From contig CALJLT010000032.1 of NCBI GenBank assembly GCA_937982425.1, forward strand, positions 9,168 to 73,167: DNA of 64,000 nucleotides, read 5' to 3'. The DNA comes from an uncultured archaeon. GTDB lineage: Archaea; Nanobdellota; Nanobdellia; Pacearchaeales; GW2011-AR1. Under the pieces are notes generated by a model. It was not told where the DNA came from. It saw nothing but the letters and a program-made list of their open reading frames with translations, and did no database searches. Shown here piece by piece: positions 7,185-14,502 of the stretch; position 1 is the stretch's first letter, and each line of letters begins with the position of its first letter. The position numbers and the translations under genes were made by a program.

Positions 7185-8324
7185 ATGGAAGAACACATAA
7201 ATTTAATCACGCTAAGCACAAAGTCTTGGCATTACAGAATGAACCAGTTTATTCTGGGAAATCTGGCTCCAGATCCAGAGACAATGCGGAATCTTTGTCC
7301 CTACTTCTGGTTAACTATCCTATCTGGACTCCTTTTCTTTACATGGGGGCCGGTGAAACTAATTCTTCTTCTTCTTTGGAACATTCTGAAGTTATTCGCA
7401 AAATTTTTCAATTACCTCCTCCTCCTTCAGGAAAAATACCTCATGGAACCAATGTATGAAAAATGGGACAGGCAGATGAGGGAAGAAAGAGAATTCTTTT
7501 GGAGAGAATTTGATGCTTGGTGTGAAAAAGGAGGACCTTGTCAAAAAGAGATTTTTGGAGGAAGGATAACTTTCGAGCAGGATTCAAAAATGTATTCTTG
7601 GCTTAAAAAAGAGGCAGAGAAAAAAGGAAAACATTGGATAATTCTACGAAACGAACTGATTGAAAAAAGAAACAAGAGGCTCGAAGAAATATCGAAGAAA
7701 AATCCTCCCAAGCCCAGGAAACAATTTAGACCTATCTTCGAAGAATTTGGAGAAAAGATATCCGCTGCACGCAATTCTGCAGCAGATAAGATTCGTCGAC
7801 AGGCCAAGCTCATTAAATGGACCAAAAGAGTGACGGGATTCATCGTTTCAACAATCCTTTTTGTTGGGCTCTATTTTGTGTTAACTTTTCTCACAAGAGG
7901 AATTACCTGGATAGTTTATATCTGGGATGGTCAAGAAATAATTCGTTTCTTAATCGTTTTTGGAGAAGTATTTGGCCTTATTGCGGCGTTTTTAACCGCG
8001 GGTTATCTAATTTTCCTACTTTTCAGAGGCATATATTATTCTTTTAACCCAGAATCCTGGTATGGGAAATTGCTTAAGGGAATATTTATAACTCCCTTTT
8101 ATTATCTTCTGGTCAAACTATTATGGGAATGGTTAATCTATGGGTTCTTTGTTAAGATTTTGGCCGTAAGTTTCTTCTGGAATATTCTTTGCGTGGGTCT
8201 TATCGCAAATGGATGCGAAATCTTTTGGAAGGGTTTCCTGGGATTTCTAGGAATATTCGGAGAATATTTTGGAAGTGCTTACACAGATTACTGCCCCGGA
8301 ATAGAGTGGAAACAAGATAAATAA
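7185..8324 (+). CDS. Large multi-pass membrane protein, unknown
   Basis: 379 aa. Helices at about 40-60 and 62-80 are followed by a 120-residue charged, mostly helical cytoplasmic-type segment (about 85-210, with many E, K and R and a KNPPKPRKQFRP stretch). Four or more C-terminal helices follow (about 215-240, 250-282, 295-320, 325-355). A Cys pair (CEKGGPC) lies in the middle. No recognised family. A strong ribosome-binding site (AAGGAGGAAGAAAA) follows for the next gene, so 7185-9175 is probably one unit of three genes. Confidence 0.6.
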   Translation: MEEHINLITLSTKSWHYRMNQFILGNLAPDPETMRNLCPYFWLTILSGLLFFTWGPVKLILLLLWNILKLFAKFFNYLLLLQEKYLMEPMYEKWDRQMREEREFFWREFDAWCEKGGPCQKEIFGGRITFEQDSKMYSWLKKEAEKKGKHWIILRNELIEKRNKRLEEISKKNPPKPRKQFRPIFEEFGEKISAARNSAADKIRRQAKLIKWTKRVTGFIVSTILFVGLYFVLTFLTRGITWIVYIWDGQEIIRFLIVFGEVFGLIAAFLTAGYLIFLLFRGIYYSFNPESWYGKLLKGIFITPFYYLLVKLLWEWLIYGFFVKILAVSFFWNILCVGLIANGCEIFWKGFLGFLGIFGEYFGSAYTDYCPGIEWKQDK

Positions 8325-8336
8325 GGAGGAAGAAAA

Positions 8337-8927
8337 ATGGCAACATATCTAGTTTCCACCTTAATTGCAATCATCGTGATTGCGATGGTGTTCGGAAAAA
8401 GGGCATACCAGAAGAAGTTTACTATCATTCTTCTTGCTGCAGGCATAGCATTCGTTCCGATGGCAGTCTTAAATGCAGTTGGAGCAAAATCCGCAGAGCG
8501 AGAGACAGTTATTATGAGAACAAGAATTTTATCGCCTGTCGAGGGGGATTCAGTTCAGGTAAATGATAGTATGGTCCGTGTCACACCTCACTTTGCTCTA
8601 TTGAGAGAGGATAGCAATATTCTAATTCGAACAAAAGGAGGCACTCTTTCTTTCTCTTATGAAGAGATAAATATCCATTTCTTTGAAAGAGATAGTAATT
8701 CCTTGAAGCTGGACTCCTCTTCAGAGGTAGACAGAAAAACTATTGTGACCGAGATTCATTCACCCCTTCCGTATTATGAAATAACAAAGGAAGAGGCAGT
8801 GAAAGCTCCAAACATTTGGTGTTCAACATTAGGAATGCCAAAGATCAATAAGAAATATAATCTGCATCTTCCAAAAGATTCAGTTCATTTTGCTATTGTC
8901 CAGAACATGAGGAGGAAAAAATCATGA
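8337..8927 (+). CDS. Membrane-anchored protein, unknown
   Basis: 196 aa. Two N-terminal hydrophobic helices (about 3-19 and 28-45) precede a soluble, beta-rich domain (about 55-190). It begins 12 bases after the preceding gene with the strong site AAGGAGGAAGAAAAATG. No family recognised. Its end overlaps the next start (8924-8927). Confidence 0.6.
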   Translation: MATYLVSTLIAIIVIAMVFGKRAYQKKFTIILLAAGIAFVPMAVLNAVGAKSAERETVIMRTRILSPVEGDSVQVNDSMVRVTPHFALLREDSNILIRTKGGTLSFSYEEINIHFFERDSNSLKLDSSSEVDRKTIVTEIHSPLPYYEITKEEAVKAPNIWCSTLGMPKINKKYNLHLPKDSVHFAIVQNMRRKKS

Positions 8928-9175
8928 AGACAAGCCTGCTCAAAATTGTCCTTCAGAAAGAAAAGATTTTCTGGAGAAGAACCTGGAAAGGTTTGAAAGA
9001 GAAGAGAGCTAATTTTTTAACTTTCTTTCTCGTAATTTTCCTAACCGGAATCGCCCATTATGGATTTGCAGCAATGCACTTCTTGTTTGAAAGTTTTCTC
9101 TGGACCTTTAATCGCAAGAGGTTCAAGAGGAATCTTATAATAATTCAATCTAAGATGCAGCCAACTCTTAATTGA
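8924..9175 (+). CDS. Short membrane protein ending in the repeated element
   Basis: 83 aa with one clear helix (about 31-55) between two very basic segments. Ribosome-binding site GAGGAGGAAAAAATC just before ATG. The last residues (Gln-Pro-Thr-Leu-Asn) and the TGA stop at 9173-9175 are encoded by repeated element C, in a different frame from the use at 7092. The gene may be cut short by element insertion or recombination. No family recognised. Confidence 0.5.
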   Translation: MKTSLLKIVLQKEKIFWRRTWKGLKEKRANFLTFFLVIFLTGIAHYGFAAMHFLFESFLWTFNRKRFKRNLIIIQSKMQPTLN

Positions 9176-9223
9176 GAACGACAAGCGAAGTTGGTAAGAG
9201 CACTGCTGTGAGCGAGTGCTATT
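9161..9223 (+). repeat. Repeated intergenic element, copy C (full)
   Basis: Nearly identical to copy B over its whole length. CCAACT (9161-9166) can pair with AGTTGG (9189-9194), and AGCACT (9199-9204) with AGTGCT (9215-9220). It overlaps the 3' end of the upstream gene. It is followed by the A-rich run and CTTTTAACACATG start region of the next unit. Confidence 0.85.
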
Positions 9224-9259
9224 TTTTAATTTTATGTTTAACAAAAAAACTTTTAACAC

Positions 9260-9400
9260 ATGAAAAAAATTCAAAAAAAAATTGAGGCCCTTCGCCAAAA
9301 ATGTCTCGAAAAAAAAGAGGCAGCTCAATATAGGAGAGCAATACTTTCTCTTCAAAAAAGGAATGCCTGGGCCCGAAAAAAATGCTGTTTGGAAGATTAA
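9260..9400 (+). CDS. Short basic helical protein, unknown
   Basis: 46 aa, starting MKKIQKKIEALRQKC and ending RKKCCLED. It is strongly basic, likely one long helix, with three cysteines. The start sits exactly at the repeated CTTTTAACACATG start region that precedes other first genes of this block, which is the main reason for calling it a gene. Product unknown. Confidence 0.5.
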   Translation: MKKIQKKIEALRQKCLEKKEAAQYRRAILSLQKRNAWARKKCCLED

Positions 9401-9412
9401 TCGAAATTAATT

Positions 9413-9724
9413 ATGGAAAAGCAAAATTTTAGAATTTTTTTACAGGAAAGGCATCCATCTTCTCCTTATCAAGAAGAAATGGCCTATCTCATATCAATCC
9501 TTTCTCAAGGAATTTTTCTCTCTAAAGAGGAAATAAAGAAAAGTTTAACTTCTATCTTTGGAAAAACCACTCTTAAAAGGAACGGAAATCCAAACGAGGC
9601 AATAGAAGAAATAATTTTTCTTTTAGAGGAAAAATTGCGAAGAGTTTCTTCCTTTTCGTCGGAAGACGGAAAAGTAATTTATTTCTTAACCCCTTTAAAC
9701 AAATCAGCTATTACAATCAACTAA
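9413..9724 (+). CDS. Unknown small protein
   Basis: 103 aa, no signal peptide. Helical, with the pattern of a small winged-helix or helix-turn-helix domain in the first 80 residues (EEMAYLISILSQGIFLSKEEIKKSL...), followed by a probable beta hairpin (DGKVIYFLTPL). A DNA-binding role is possible but not shown. It begins 12 bases after the preceding short gene and lies in the 9260-10322 group. Confidence 0.5.
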   Translation: MEKQNFRIFLQERHPSSPYQEEMAYLISILSQGIFLSKEEIKKSLTSIFGKTTLKRNGNPNEAIEEIIFLLEEKLRRVSSFSSEDGKVIYFLTPLNKSAITIN

Positions 9725-9735
9725 AAATTAAAATC

Positions 9736-9996
9736 ATGGGAAAGAAAAATGAATTCGTCCTCCTAAAAAGAGAGGGATCTTTTCAGCTCCACCCCGAGTC
9801 GTCCTCTTTGAGCATAGTTCCTTTTGAAGAAAGAGGAAATTTCATTAAGAGAGTGAGCTCAAAGAGCTCTCTTGTGAAAGAACTCTCCAAGATATTTCCG
9901 GCCGACTCTTTCTCCCTGGAGTTTGACAAAAAGGCTTCACGCCGGAAAGAAGGCCAACACATCTTTAACTTCAAACTGGAAAGGAGGGCAGAATGA
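9736..9996 (+). CDS. Unknown small protein
   Basis: 86 aa, basic, no membrane segment or signal, no recognised family. It is rich in Ser and Lys (RVSSKSSLVKELSKIF). Its end overlaps the next start (9993-9996), where AAAGGAGG provides a strong ribosome-binding site, so the two are coupled. Composition is more G+C-rich than the archaeal genes. Confidence 0.5.
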   Translation: MGKKNEFVLLKREGSFQLHPESSSLSIVPFEERGNFIKRVSSKSSLVKELSKIFPADSFSLEFDKKASRRKEGQHIFNFKLERRAE

Positions 9997-10322
9997 ATAT
10001 TTTAAAAGAGTGTGTTAGGATTGGAGATCCAATGAAGTATTCAATTCGGAAAATAAGGTTTGTTTTTGAGAACCAAGGATCAAAAACATACTATGAAGTT
10101 TCCGACCCGGACGGACTAAAAGTCCTAGTTCGGTCTGGAAGAAAGGCAAATTCCAGAACAGATTGGTACGACGACAGGATAAAATTCTGCAAATGTGGCA
10201 GAATTATTCTTTATCGTGCGGATCATAAGATGGTTTTAGATTCAGAACTTTCTCCTCTTTCGGGCTGGATATCCAGAATGAAAGAAGAGGATGAAAAGAA
10301 CAGGGTGAATTTATGTGATTGA
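9993..10322 (+). CDS. Unknown small protein with CKC motif
   Basis: 109 aa soluble protein with short beta strands in the first half and a CKCGR motif (residues about 68-72). No recognised domain. It follows a strong ribosome-binding site and is the last gene before the tRNA-like RNA at 10326, whose 5' strand begins 4 bases after this stop codon. Confidence 0.5.
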   Translation: MNILKECVRIGDPMKYSIRKIRFVFENQGSKTYYEVSDPDGLKVLVRSGRKANSRTDWYDDRIKFCKCGRIILYRADHKMVLDSELSPLSGWISRMKEEDEKNRVNLCD

Positions 10323-10325
10323 AAT

Positions 10326-10445
10326 GGTTGGCGTATTTTAAGTAGAAGTTTTCTTCTCTCTTCCTCCCTAGCGTTTTTCTTTTTACGGCAGAGATCCCAC
10401 GCACGGAGAGAAGAAAAGGTACGAGTTCGAATCTCGTCGCCAACC
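10326..10445 (+). ncRNA. tRNA-like RNA with a long helix instead of an anticodon arm
   Basis: GGTTGGCG (10326-10333) pairs perfectly with CGCCAACC (10438-10445). A perfect T-arm, ACGAG-TTCGAAT-CTCGT (10421-10437), abuts the 3' strand as in tRNA, and TA follows the 5' strand as U8/A9. TTTTCTTCTCTC (10349-10360) pairs over 12 bases with GAGAGAAGAAAA (10406-10417), enclosing 45 bases. No normal D-stem or anticodon loop is seen. The topology resembles the tRNA-like domain of tmRNA but without room for a tag frame. It could also be a decayed tRNA or an attachment site. The region 10323-10586 has no protein gene. Confidence 0.45.
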
Positions 10446-10450
10446 TCTTT

Positions 10451-10495
10451 ACTCTTAATTGAGAAGAAATTGTGAGCGTTGAATCCAATCGCTAT
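10451..10495 (+). repeat. Repeated intergenic element, diverged copy
   Basis: Begins with the same ACTCTTAATTGAGAA as copies B, C and D, then diverges. It keeps a TGTGAGCG...CGCTAT hairpin (AGCG-TTG/CAA-CGCT) instead of AGCACT/AGTGCT. It lies directly behind the tRNA-like RNA. The rest of the gap, to 10586, ends in the familiar A-rich run plus CTTTTAACACATG. Confidence 0.5.
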
Positions 10496-10586
10496 AAAAA
10501 AATAGGGAACCACTGTGACGGAATTTAGTAAGTTAAGTCTATGTTGCAGAAGAGTTTTAATCCTTTTCACAAAAAACTTTTAACAC

Positions 10587-12068
10587 ATGAAAACAAAACT
10601 TTTTTTGCTTGTTCCATTCCTTTTGCTTTTTGGATGCAAAAAGGAAGATACTCCACTTTCAGAACTTTTTGAAGTTTCAATTGAAGTGGAGAACAGAACT
10701 AATAACCTTTCTCAGAAATCTGGCCCAATCACAAAGATCGATACTGTCATCTGCTCTGGTTTGAGAGCGGATTATGTCCGGTTGAGAATAAACCAGGGGA
10801 ATTTTCAGGAGATTCCGATTTTTAATGTAGGGGGGAACAAATACACATCCTCAATAAAATTACCTGCCGGAACACACCTCATAAGTGAATTCCTTGTGTA
10901 TAACAACAACAACACACCAAATAATTTGGGTGATGATGTTTTAATATTTGCTACACCTCATATTGGAAGCGCGTTTGCCGGCTACGTCACGACACCTTTG
11001 GAAAAAACTTTTCAAGTATCCACAGACAAAAAAAATGAACTCAAAATGGATGTTGCTTGTTATGATCCTGCAACCCACGCAAATTTCGGGTTTGTGTACT
11101 TCCAGTTAAACCAGGTGGTTATCCGCGAGCAGTGGTTTTTCGGAAATTTCTGTATCAGAAATAAGTCGGAATACGTGGGGTCTTTATATTCTCAGCAAGC
11201 AAATTGGAGTCTTTCCCCCGGACCGTATATCGATGTACCGGCGATATTTAAAGTCGAGGTGTGGAGAAACGGAGTATTGCAGAACACTTTTCTGAATTCC
11301 GTCCAGGGAGAAAAGCTAGCAGTGAATTATGGAGATTATCTAGATGAAAATGAGGAATTTATCTTTAAACTCTTCATCTATGTGAAGACAGGAACAACGT
11401 TCGGATATGTCCTATTCAAAGAATTTTCCTTTAACGATGTATCCAACATTCCTCAAGGAAACGACGGAGTAGTTGATTTTGTTTTAGGAGGATGCTATGA
11501 TCCTGCCACTCCGCCGGACGTAATAATCCCGGAGTATATGAATTTGCCCTCCACGTGCACATACACCATTACTGCTCAACCATCCACAATGGGGGGGTAT
11601 GTGGATGCAACATTGAGCAATATACCGACGGGATATATTTTGCAAAATGGAGTATATCCTTCCAATTGCGCCGATCACTCCACTTTAATTTACATAGGAG
11701 TGGCGTATAACATGGATGTGTACTCATCGCTGTATCAAGACAAGTTGCCGCTGTTCGCTCGGGGGGAAGAAAGGTGGAAGAAAATAAATTGGCTTTATAA
11801 TCACCTGGATTATTTTGGGTCGTACTCCTGGTGGGATTTGCAACAAGCCCTATGGCTTTTTGATGTACCCCAATGGAATGGACTGCCCTTAGGCGGTGTT
11901 CCGGCCCTGACTACAAAGGCCCAAGAGATGTATGCTGCAGCAAATCTGTACGGAGGGAATTATGTTGCCCTTCCGGGAAGCTATGTGGCAGTCATCTTTG
12001 TTCCGGCTGGAACTCCTATAACGGCTACATCTGGATCAATACAAACAATGTTTATCCAGATAGAATAA
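10587..12068 (+). CDS. Bacteroidota-type surface lipoprotein with thioester-like domain
   Basis: 493 aa. Lipobox LLFGC with C17 and the CKKED start typical of Bacteroidota lipoproteins. Residues about 30-150 match a beta domain seen there (GTHLISEFLVYNN, DDVLIFATPHIGSAFAGYV). About 155-310 has VIREQWFFGNFC and GNDGVVDFVLGGC. The C-terminal part has C361 (SNCAD) and LQQALWLF (Q419/Q420), the spacing of Cys-Gln thioester-like domains. Probably exported and surface-attached in a bacterium. It stands alone between two repeated elements. Its family and G+C content argue against archaeal origin. Confidence 0.7.
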   Translation: MKTKLFLLVPFLLLFGCKKEDTPLSELFEVSIEVENRTNNLSQKSGPITKIDTVICSGLRADYVRLRINQGNFQEIPIFNVGGNKYTSSIKLPAGTHLISEFLVYNNNNTPNNLGDDVLIFATPHIGSAFAGYVTTPLEKTFQVSTDKKNELKMDVACYDPATHANFGFVYFQLNQVVIREQWFFGNFCIRNKSEYVGSLYSQQANWSLSPGPYIDVPAIFKVEVWRNGVLQNTFLNSVQGEKLAVNYGDYLDENEEFIFKLFIYVKTGTTFGYVLFKEFSFNDVSNIPQGNDGVVDFVLGGCYDPATPPDVIIPEYMNLPSTCTYTITAQPSTMGGYVDATLSNIPTGYILQNGVYPSNCADHSTLIYIGVAYNMDVYSSLYQDKLPLFARGEERWKKINWLYNHLDYFGSYSWWDLQQALWLFDVPQWNGLPLGGVPALTTKAQEMYAAANLYGGNYVALPGSYVAVIFVPAGTPITATSGSIQTMFIQIE

Positions 12069-12075
12069 AGAATTT

Positions 12076-12140
12076 CCAAACTCTTAATTGAGAACGACAA
12101 GCGAAGTTGGTAAGAGCACTGCTATGATGCGAGTGCTATT
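12076..12140 (+). repeat. Repeated intergenic element, copy D
   Basis: Same layout as B and C with one extra A (CCAAACTC). AGCACT (12115-12120) pairs with AGTGCT (12132-12137). The loop is TATGAT instead of TGTGA, while the inner GC/GC step and the bulged G remain. Change confined to the loop while the stem stays intact argues that the folded form matters. Confidence 0.8.
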
Positions 12141-12179
12141 TATTTTTTAATGTCAAACAAAAAAACAAAAATCACAACT

Positions 12180-12536
12180 ATGAAAAAAGAACTTGCTTTA
12201 TTATTTATTTTTGGCATACTTTTTGCCTTAAATGTTTTTGGGGGAACAGAAGATCTCTCAAAGGATCCTAATGTCTGGCCATACATTCTTACAGGAATAT
12301 CTCTTGCAGGAATAATTGCCTTCATCCTAAAAAGAGATTATCCTCTTGGAACGGAAGGATTCCTGATAGCCTTTTTTTGGTATATTTGGATAAGCATGGC
12401 CGCAATCTGTATGGTAGTTTTCATATTATTGGGACTAAAAGAAGGAATCATTTTCAGAAGCATCCTAGTTTCCTTTTTAGCACTTATTCTTGGAATAGTT
12501 CTCGGACAATTCTGGGGAAAGAAAACCTTTAACTAA
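12180..12536 (+). CDS. Small membrane protein, unknown
   Basis: 118 aa from the ATG at 12180. An in-frame ATG at 12150 exists but falls inside the leader, at the position where copies A and C read ATGTTAAAC or ATGTTTAAC, so it is probably not used. N-terminal hydrophobic segment, then three more helices (about 33-50, 60-85, 90-110). No lipobox and no recognised family. A 57-residue membrane protein follows. Confidence 0.55.
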   Translation: MKKELALLFIFGILFALNVFGGTEDLSKDPNVWPYILTGISLAGIIAFILKRDYPLGTEGFLIAFFWYIWISMAAICMVVFILLGLKEGIIFRSILVSFLALILGIVLGQFWGKKTFN

Positions 12537-12550
12537 AAAAAACAAAAACA

Positions 12551-12724
12551 ATGAGCACACTAACCTTTTTCCTAATTCTCATTGCCATTTTGATTTTCCT
12601 TTATTGGGTGATCAAGGTAGTAAAATGGGAAGGATTCTTTCTAGCAGTAGGAGGAATCGTGTCTTTTTTTCTAATCATAGGAATTGGGATCAAATCTCTT
12701 TTCCAAAAAAGAAGAAAGGAGTAA
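12551..12724 (+). CDS. 57-residue two-helix membrane protein, unknown
   Basis: Starts MSTLTFFLILIAILIFLYWV with a second helix at about 30-48 and a KSLFQKRRKE basic tail. It begins 14 bases after the previous gene behind an A-rich run, and ends 8 bases before a strong hairpin terminator. It is the last gene of the foreign-looking block and is convergent with rpoD. Confidence 0.5.
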   Translation: MSTLTFFLILIAILIFLYWVIKVVKWEGFFLAVGGIVSFFLIIGIGIKSLFQKRRKE

Positions 12725-12732
12725 AAATTACG

Positions 12733-12776
12733 AAAATATCTTCCTATCCCTAAAAAGATTTGAAGATATTTTTTTT
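12733..12776 (+). terminator. Bacterial-type intrinsic terminator
   Basis: AAAATATCTTC (12733-12743) pairs over 11 bases with GAAGATATTTT (12762-12772), followed by T's to 12776. A stem with a T-run is a bacterial rho-independent terminator; archaea normally use a T-run without a stem. It closes the plus-strand block just before the end of rpoD. Confidence 0.75.
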
Positions 12777-12828
12777 CAAAAAGAACTGCAAAAAAACAAC
12801 CATACTCTTAAAAGAAAAAAAAAAAGAA

Positions 12829-13539
12829 TTATTTTAATTTTATTTTCTTCAAATTTTTTTCTAAAACTTCAACAGATTTTTTAAAAATTTCTTCTGCTTT
12901 CATTTGACCAAAAGATTCAATAACAAAAATCATTTCTCCATTTTCTTTAGCTGAAAATTCTTTTTTATTTTTAGTGCTAATTCCCTCACAAAAATCTACA
13001 ATAGATCTCTCTCCTTTATCATAAACCAAAATCTTTTCACCTTTTTTCTTAATTTCAATATCTGGAAAAACTCTTCGCAATTCTTCTTCAAAGATTTTAT
13101 CCATGCTTAATTCTAAAGATTCTCTATAACTTATAAAACCAGGACTGAATTTAGAGTGTTCTTTTCCTGTTCCAATTTTAGTTTTACACTTTAATTTTAT
13201 TTCTTGATTTTCTTCAAGAAGAGTTATGGGTATTTTATCGAATACAACTTCAACATCTCCCTTTAAATCCCCAGAATAAACAAATCCTTTTTTATTGGAG
13301 CTTAATTTTAAATTAAAACTTTCTCCTTCTTTGTAGCTCTTATCCATTTTGAGAGGAATCAAGCCAATCCTATGAGCAATAGTTTCATCGTATAAAGCAG
13401 AATCATTTTTTGAAATTTCTAATTCATCAATAGCAATTGTAGAGATTTCCGAAACACTTCTTCTAATTGCATTAGCCAATTCAATTCCCACATTTGCAGA
13501 AAAAACTAATTTTTCATCTGTTTTTTTTATAATTTCCAT
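12829..13539 (-). CDS. rpoD: DNA-directed RNA polymerase subunit D
   Basis: 236 aa archaeal Rpb3/alpha-like subunit that nucleates polymerase assembly with subunits L, N and P. It shows LANAIRRSVSEISTIAIDELEI near the start and LIPLKMD downstream. No cysteine cluster for the 3Fe-4S centre found in some archaeal D subunits is visible. It follows rps11 by 31 bases in the minus-strand ribosomal operon. What should come next, tRNA-Leu/eL18, is about 11 kb away behind foreign-looking DNA. Confidence 0.95.
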   Translation of the reverse strand: MEIIKKTDEKLVFSANVGIELANAIRRSVSEISTIAIDELEISKNDSALYDETIAHRIGLIPLKMDKSYKEGESFNLKLSSNKKGFVYSGDLKGDVEVVFDKIPITLLEENQEIKLKCKTKIGTGKEHSKFSPGFISYRESLELSMDKIFEEELRRVFPDIEIKKKGEKILVYDKGERSIVDFCEGISTKNKKEFSAKENGEMIFVIESFGQMKAEEIFKKSVEVLEKNLKKIKLK

Positions 13540-13570
13540 TTTACTTTTTGTTTTTTTAGTTATTTAAGGC

Positions 13571-14035
13571 TTATGGCCTTCTACCTCTACGCCCCCCTTT
13601 CTTTTTTGGTCCTCCTCGAGGTATCCTAGTTGTATCAAGTATGTTTAAAATTTTAAATCCTTCCCTAGTAAGACTTTTAACTATTGTATTTGCTCCTGGT
13701 CCAGGGCCCGGATTTCTAGTCTTAGCTCTAATTCGAATATAAAAAGCCTTAATTCCCAAATCCTTAACTTCTTCCGAAATTCTTTTAGAGATAAACATAG
13801 CAACAGTAGGATTTGCTTTTAATCGACTATGTTTTGTAACCATCCCTCCAGAAACTTTAGTTATGGTTTTTCCAGCCATATCTGTAACATGCGCAATTGT
13901 ATTATTGAATGAAGTATAAATATTAATTATTGCTTCAGATTCTTTGCTAGCAACAGGTTTTTTAGAAACATTTTTTATTTCTTCTGTGCTTTCTTCAACA
14001 ATTTCTTCAACAATTTCCTCACTCTTCTTTGGCAT
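13571..14035 (-). CDS. rps11: 30S ribosomal protein uS11
   Basis: 154 aa. The conserved core begins at about residue 35 (IINIYTSFNNTIAHVTDMAGK) and ends in the basic GGPKKKGGRRGRRP tail that binds 16S rRNA at the platform. The first 30 residues are an acidic extension (EEIVEEIVEESTEE). The start overlaps the end of rps4 by 17 bases, so a later start is possible, but translation coupling is plausible. Confidence 0.95.
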   Translation of the reverse strand: MPKKSEEIVEEIVEESTEEIKNVSKKPVASKESEAIINIYTSFNNTIAHVTDMAGKTITKVSGGMVTKHSRLKANPTVAMFISKRISEEVKDLGIKAFYIRIRAKTRNPGPGPGANTIVKSLTREGFKILNILDTTRIPRGGPKKKGGRRGRRP

Positions 14036-14501
14036 GTTCTTTCACTCCTTTTTTATTTTGTTTTTTTATTGAAATACTATCTTCAAATTCAACAGGCACG
14101 ATGTAAGAGGGGACGCTAACTGTTTTTCCATTAACTAAAATTTTTTTATGCACAATCATTTGTCTAGCTGTTTTAACAGTAGGAGCTAATTTTTTTTCAT
14201 AAACTATTGTTTGTAATCTTCTATTCAAATAATCTGTTTTATCCAAACTTAACGCTTCTGCAATTGAATTGACCTTAAGCCCAATTTTTTGAAGTTGAAT
14301 AAAAAGTGCTTTTTGATCCTCGGAACTTGCTTTAATTAATTTTTTAGCCTTTCTTCTTATAAATCTAACTTTAGCATCAGATTTCCAAATTTCTTTTTTA
14401 TTTTTTAGTCCGTATTTCTTTTTAATTTCAGCTTCTTCTTCGATTCTAGCTTTATCAAATGGTCTTTTTGGTCTTGAATATTGTTTGTGTTTTCTTTTCA
14501 T
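14019..14501 (-). CDS. rps4: 30S ribosomal protein uS4
   Basis: 160 aa, archaeal-type uS4. A basic N-terminus (KHKQYSRPKRPFDKARIEEE) is followed by the S4 RNA-binding domain (LNRRLQTIVYEKKLAPTVKTARQMIVHKKILVNGKTVSVPSYIV). A primary 16S rRNA binder. Lies between uS13 and uS11 as in most archaea; one base separates it from rps13. Confidence 0.96.
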   Translation of the reverse strand: MKRKHKQYSRPKRPFDKARIEEEAEIKKKYGLKNKKEIWKSDAKVRFIRRKAKKLIKASSEDQKALFIQLQKIGLKVNSIAEALSLDKTDYLNRRLQTIVYEKKLAPTVKTARQMIVHKKILVNGKTVSVPSYIVPVEFEDSISIKKQNKKGVKEHAKEE

Positions 14502-14502
14502 T

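Noticed and set aside
10223-10570. Two minus-strand open frames over the tRNA-like region
   Set aside because: They cross the tRNA-like stems and the preceding gene, have no start signal, and no recognisable protein features.
12684-12884. An open frame of 66 codons across the end of the block and the 3' end of rpoD
   Set aside because: It overlaps the 57-residue membrane protein, the terminator and rpoD's end in another frame, and the protein is simple poly-Lys/Phe sequence.
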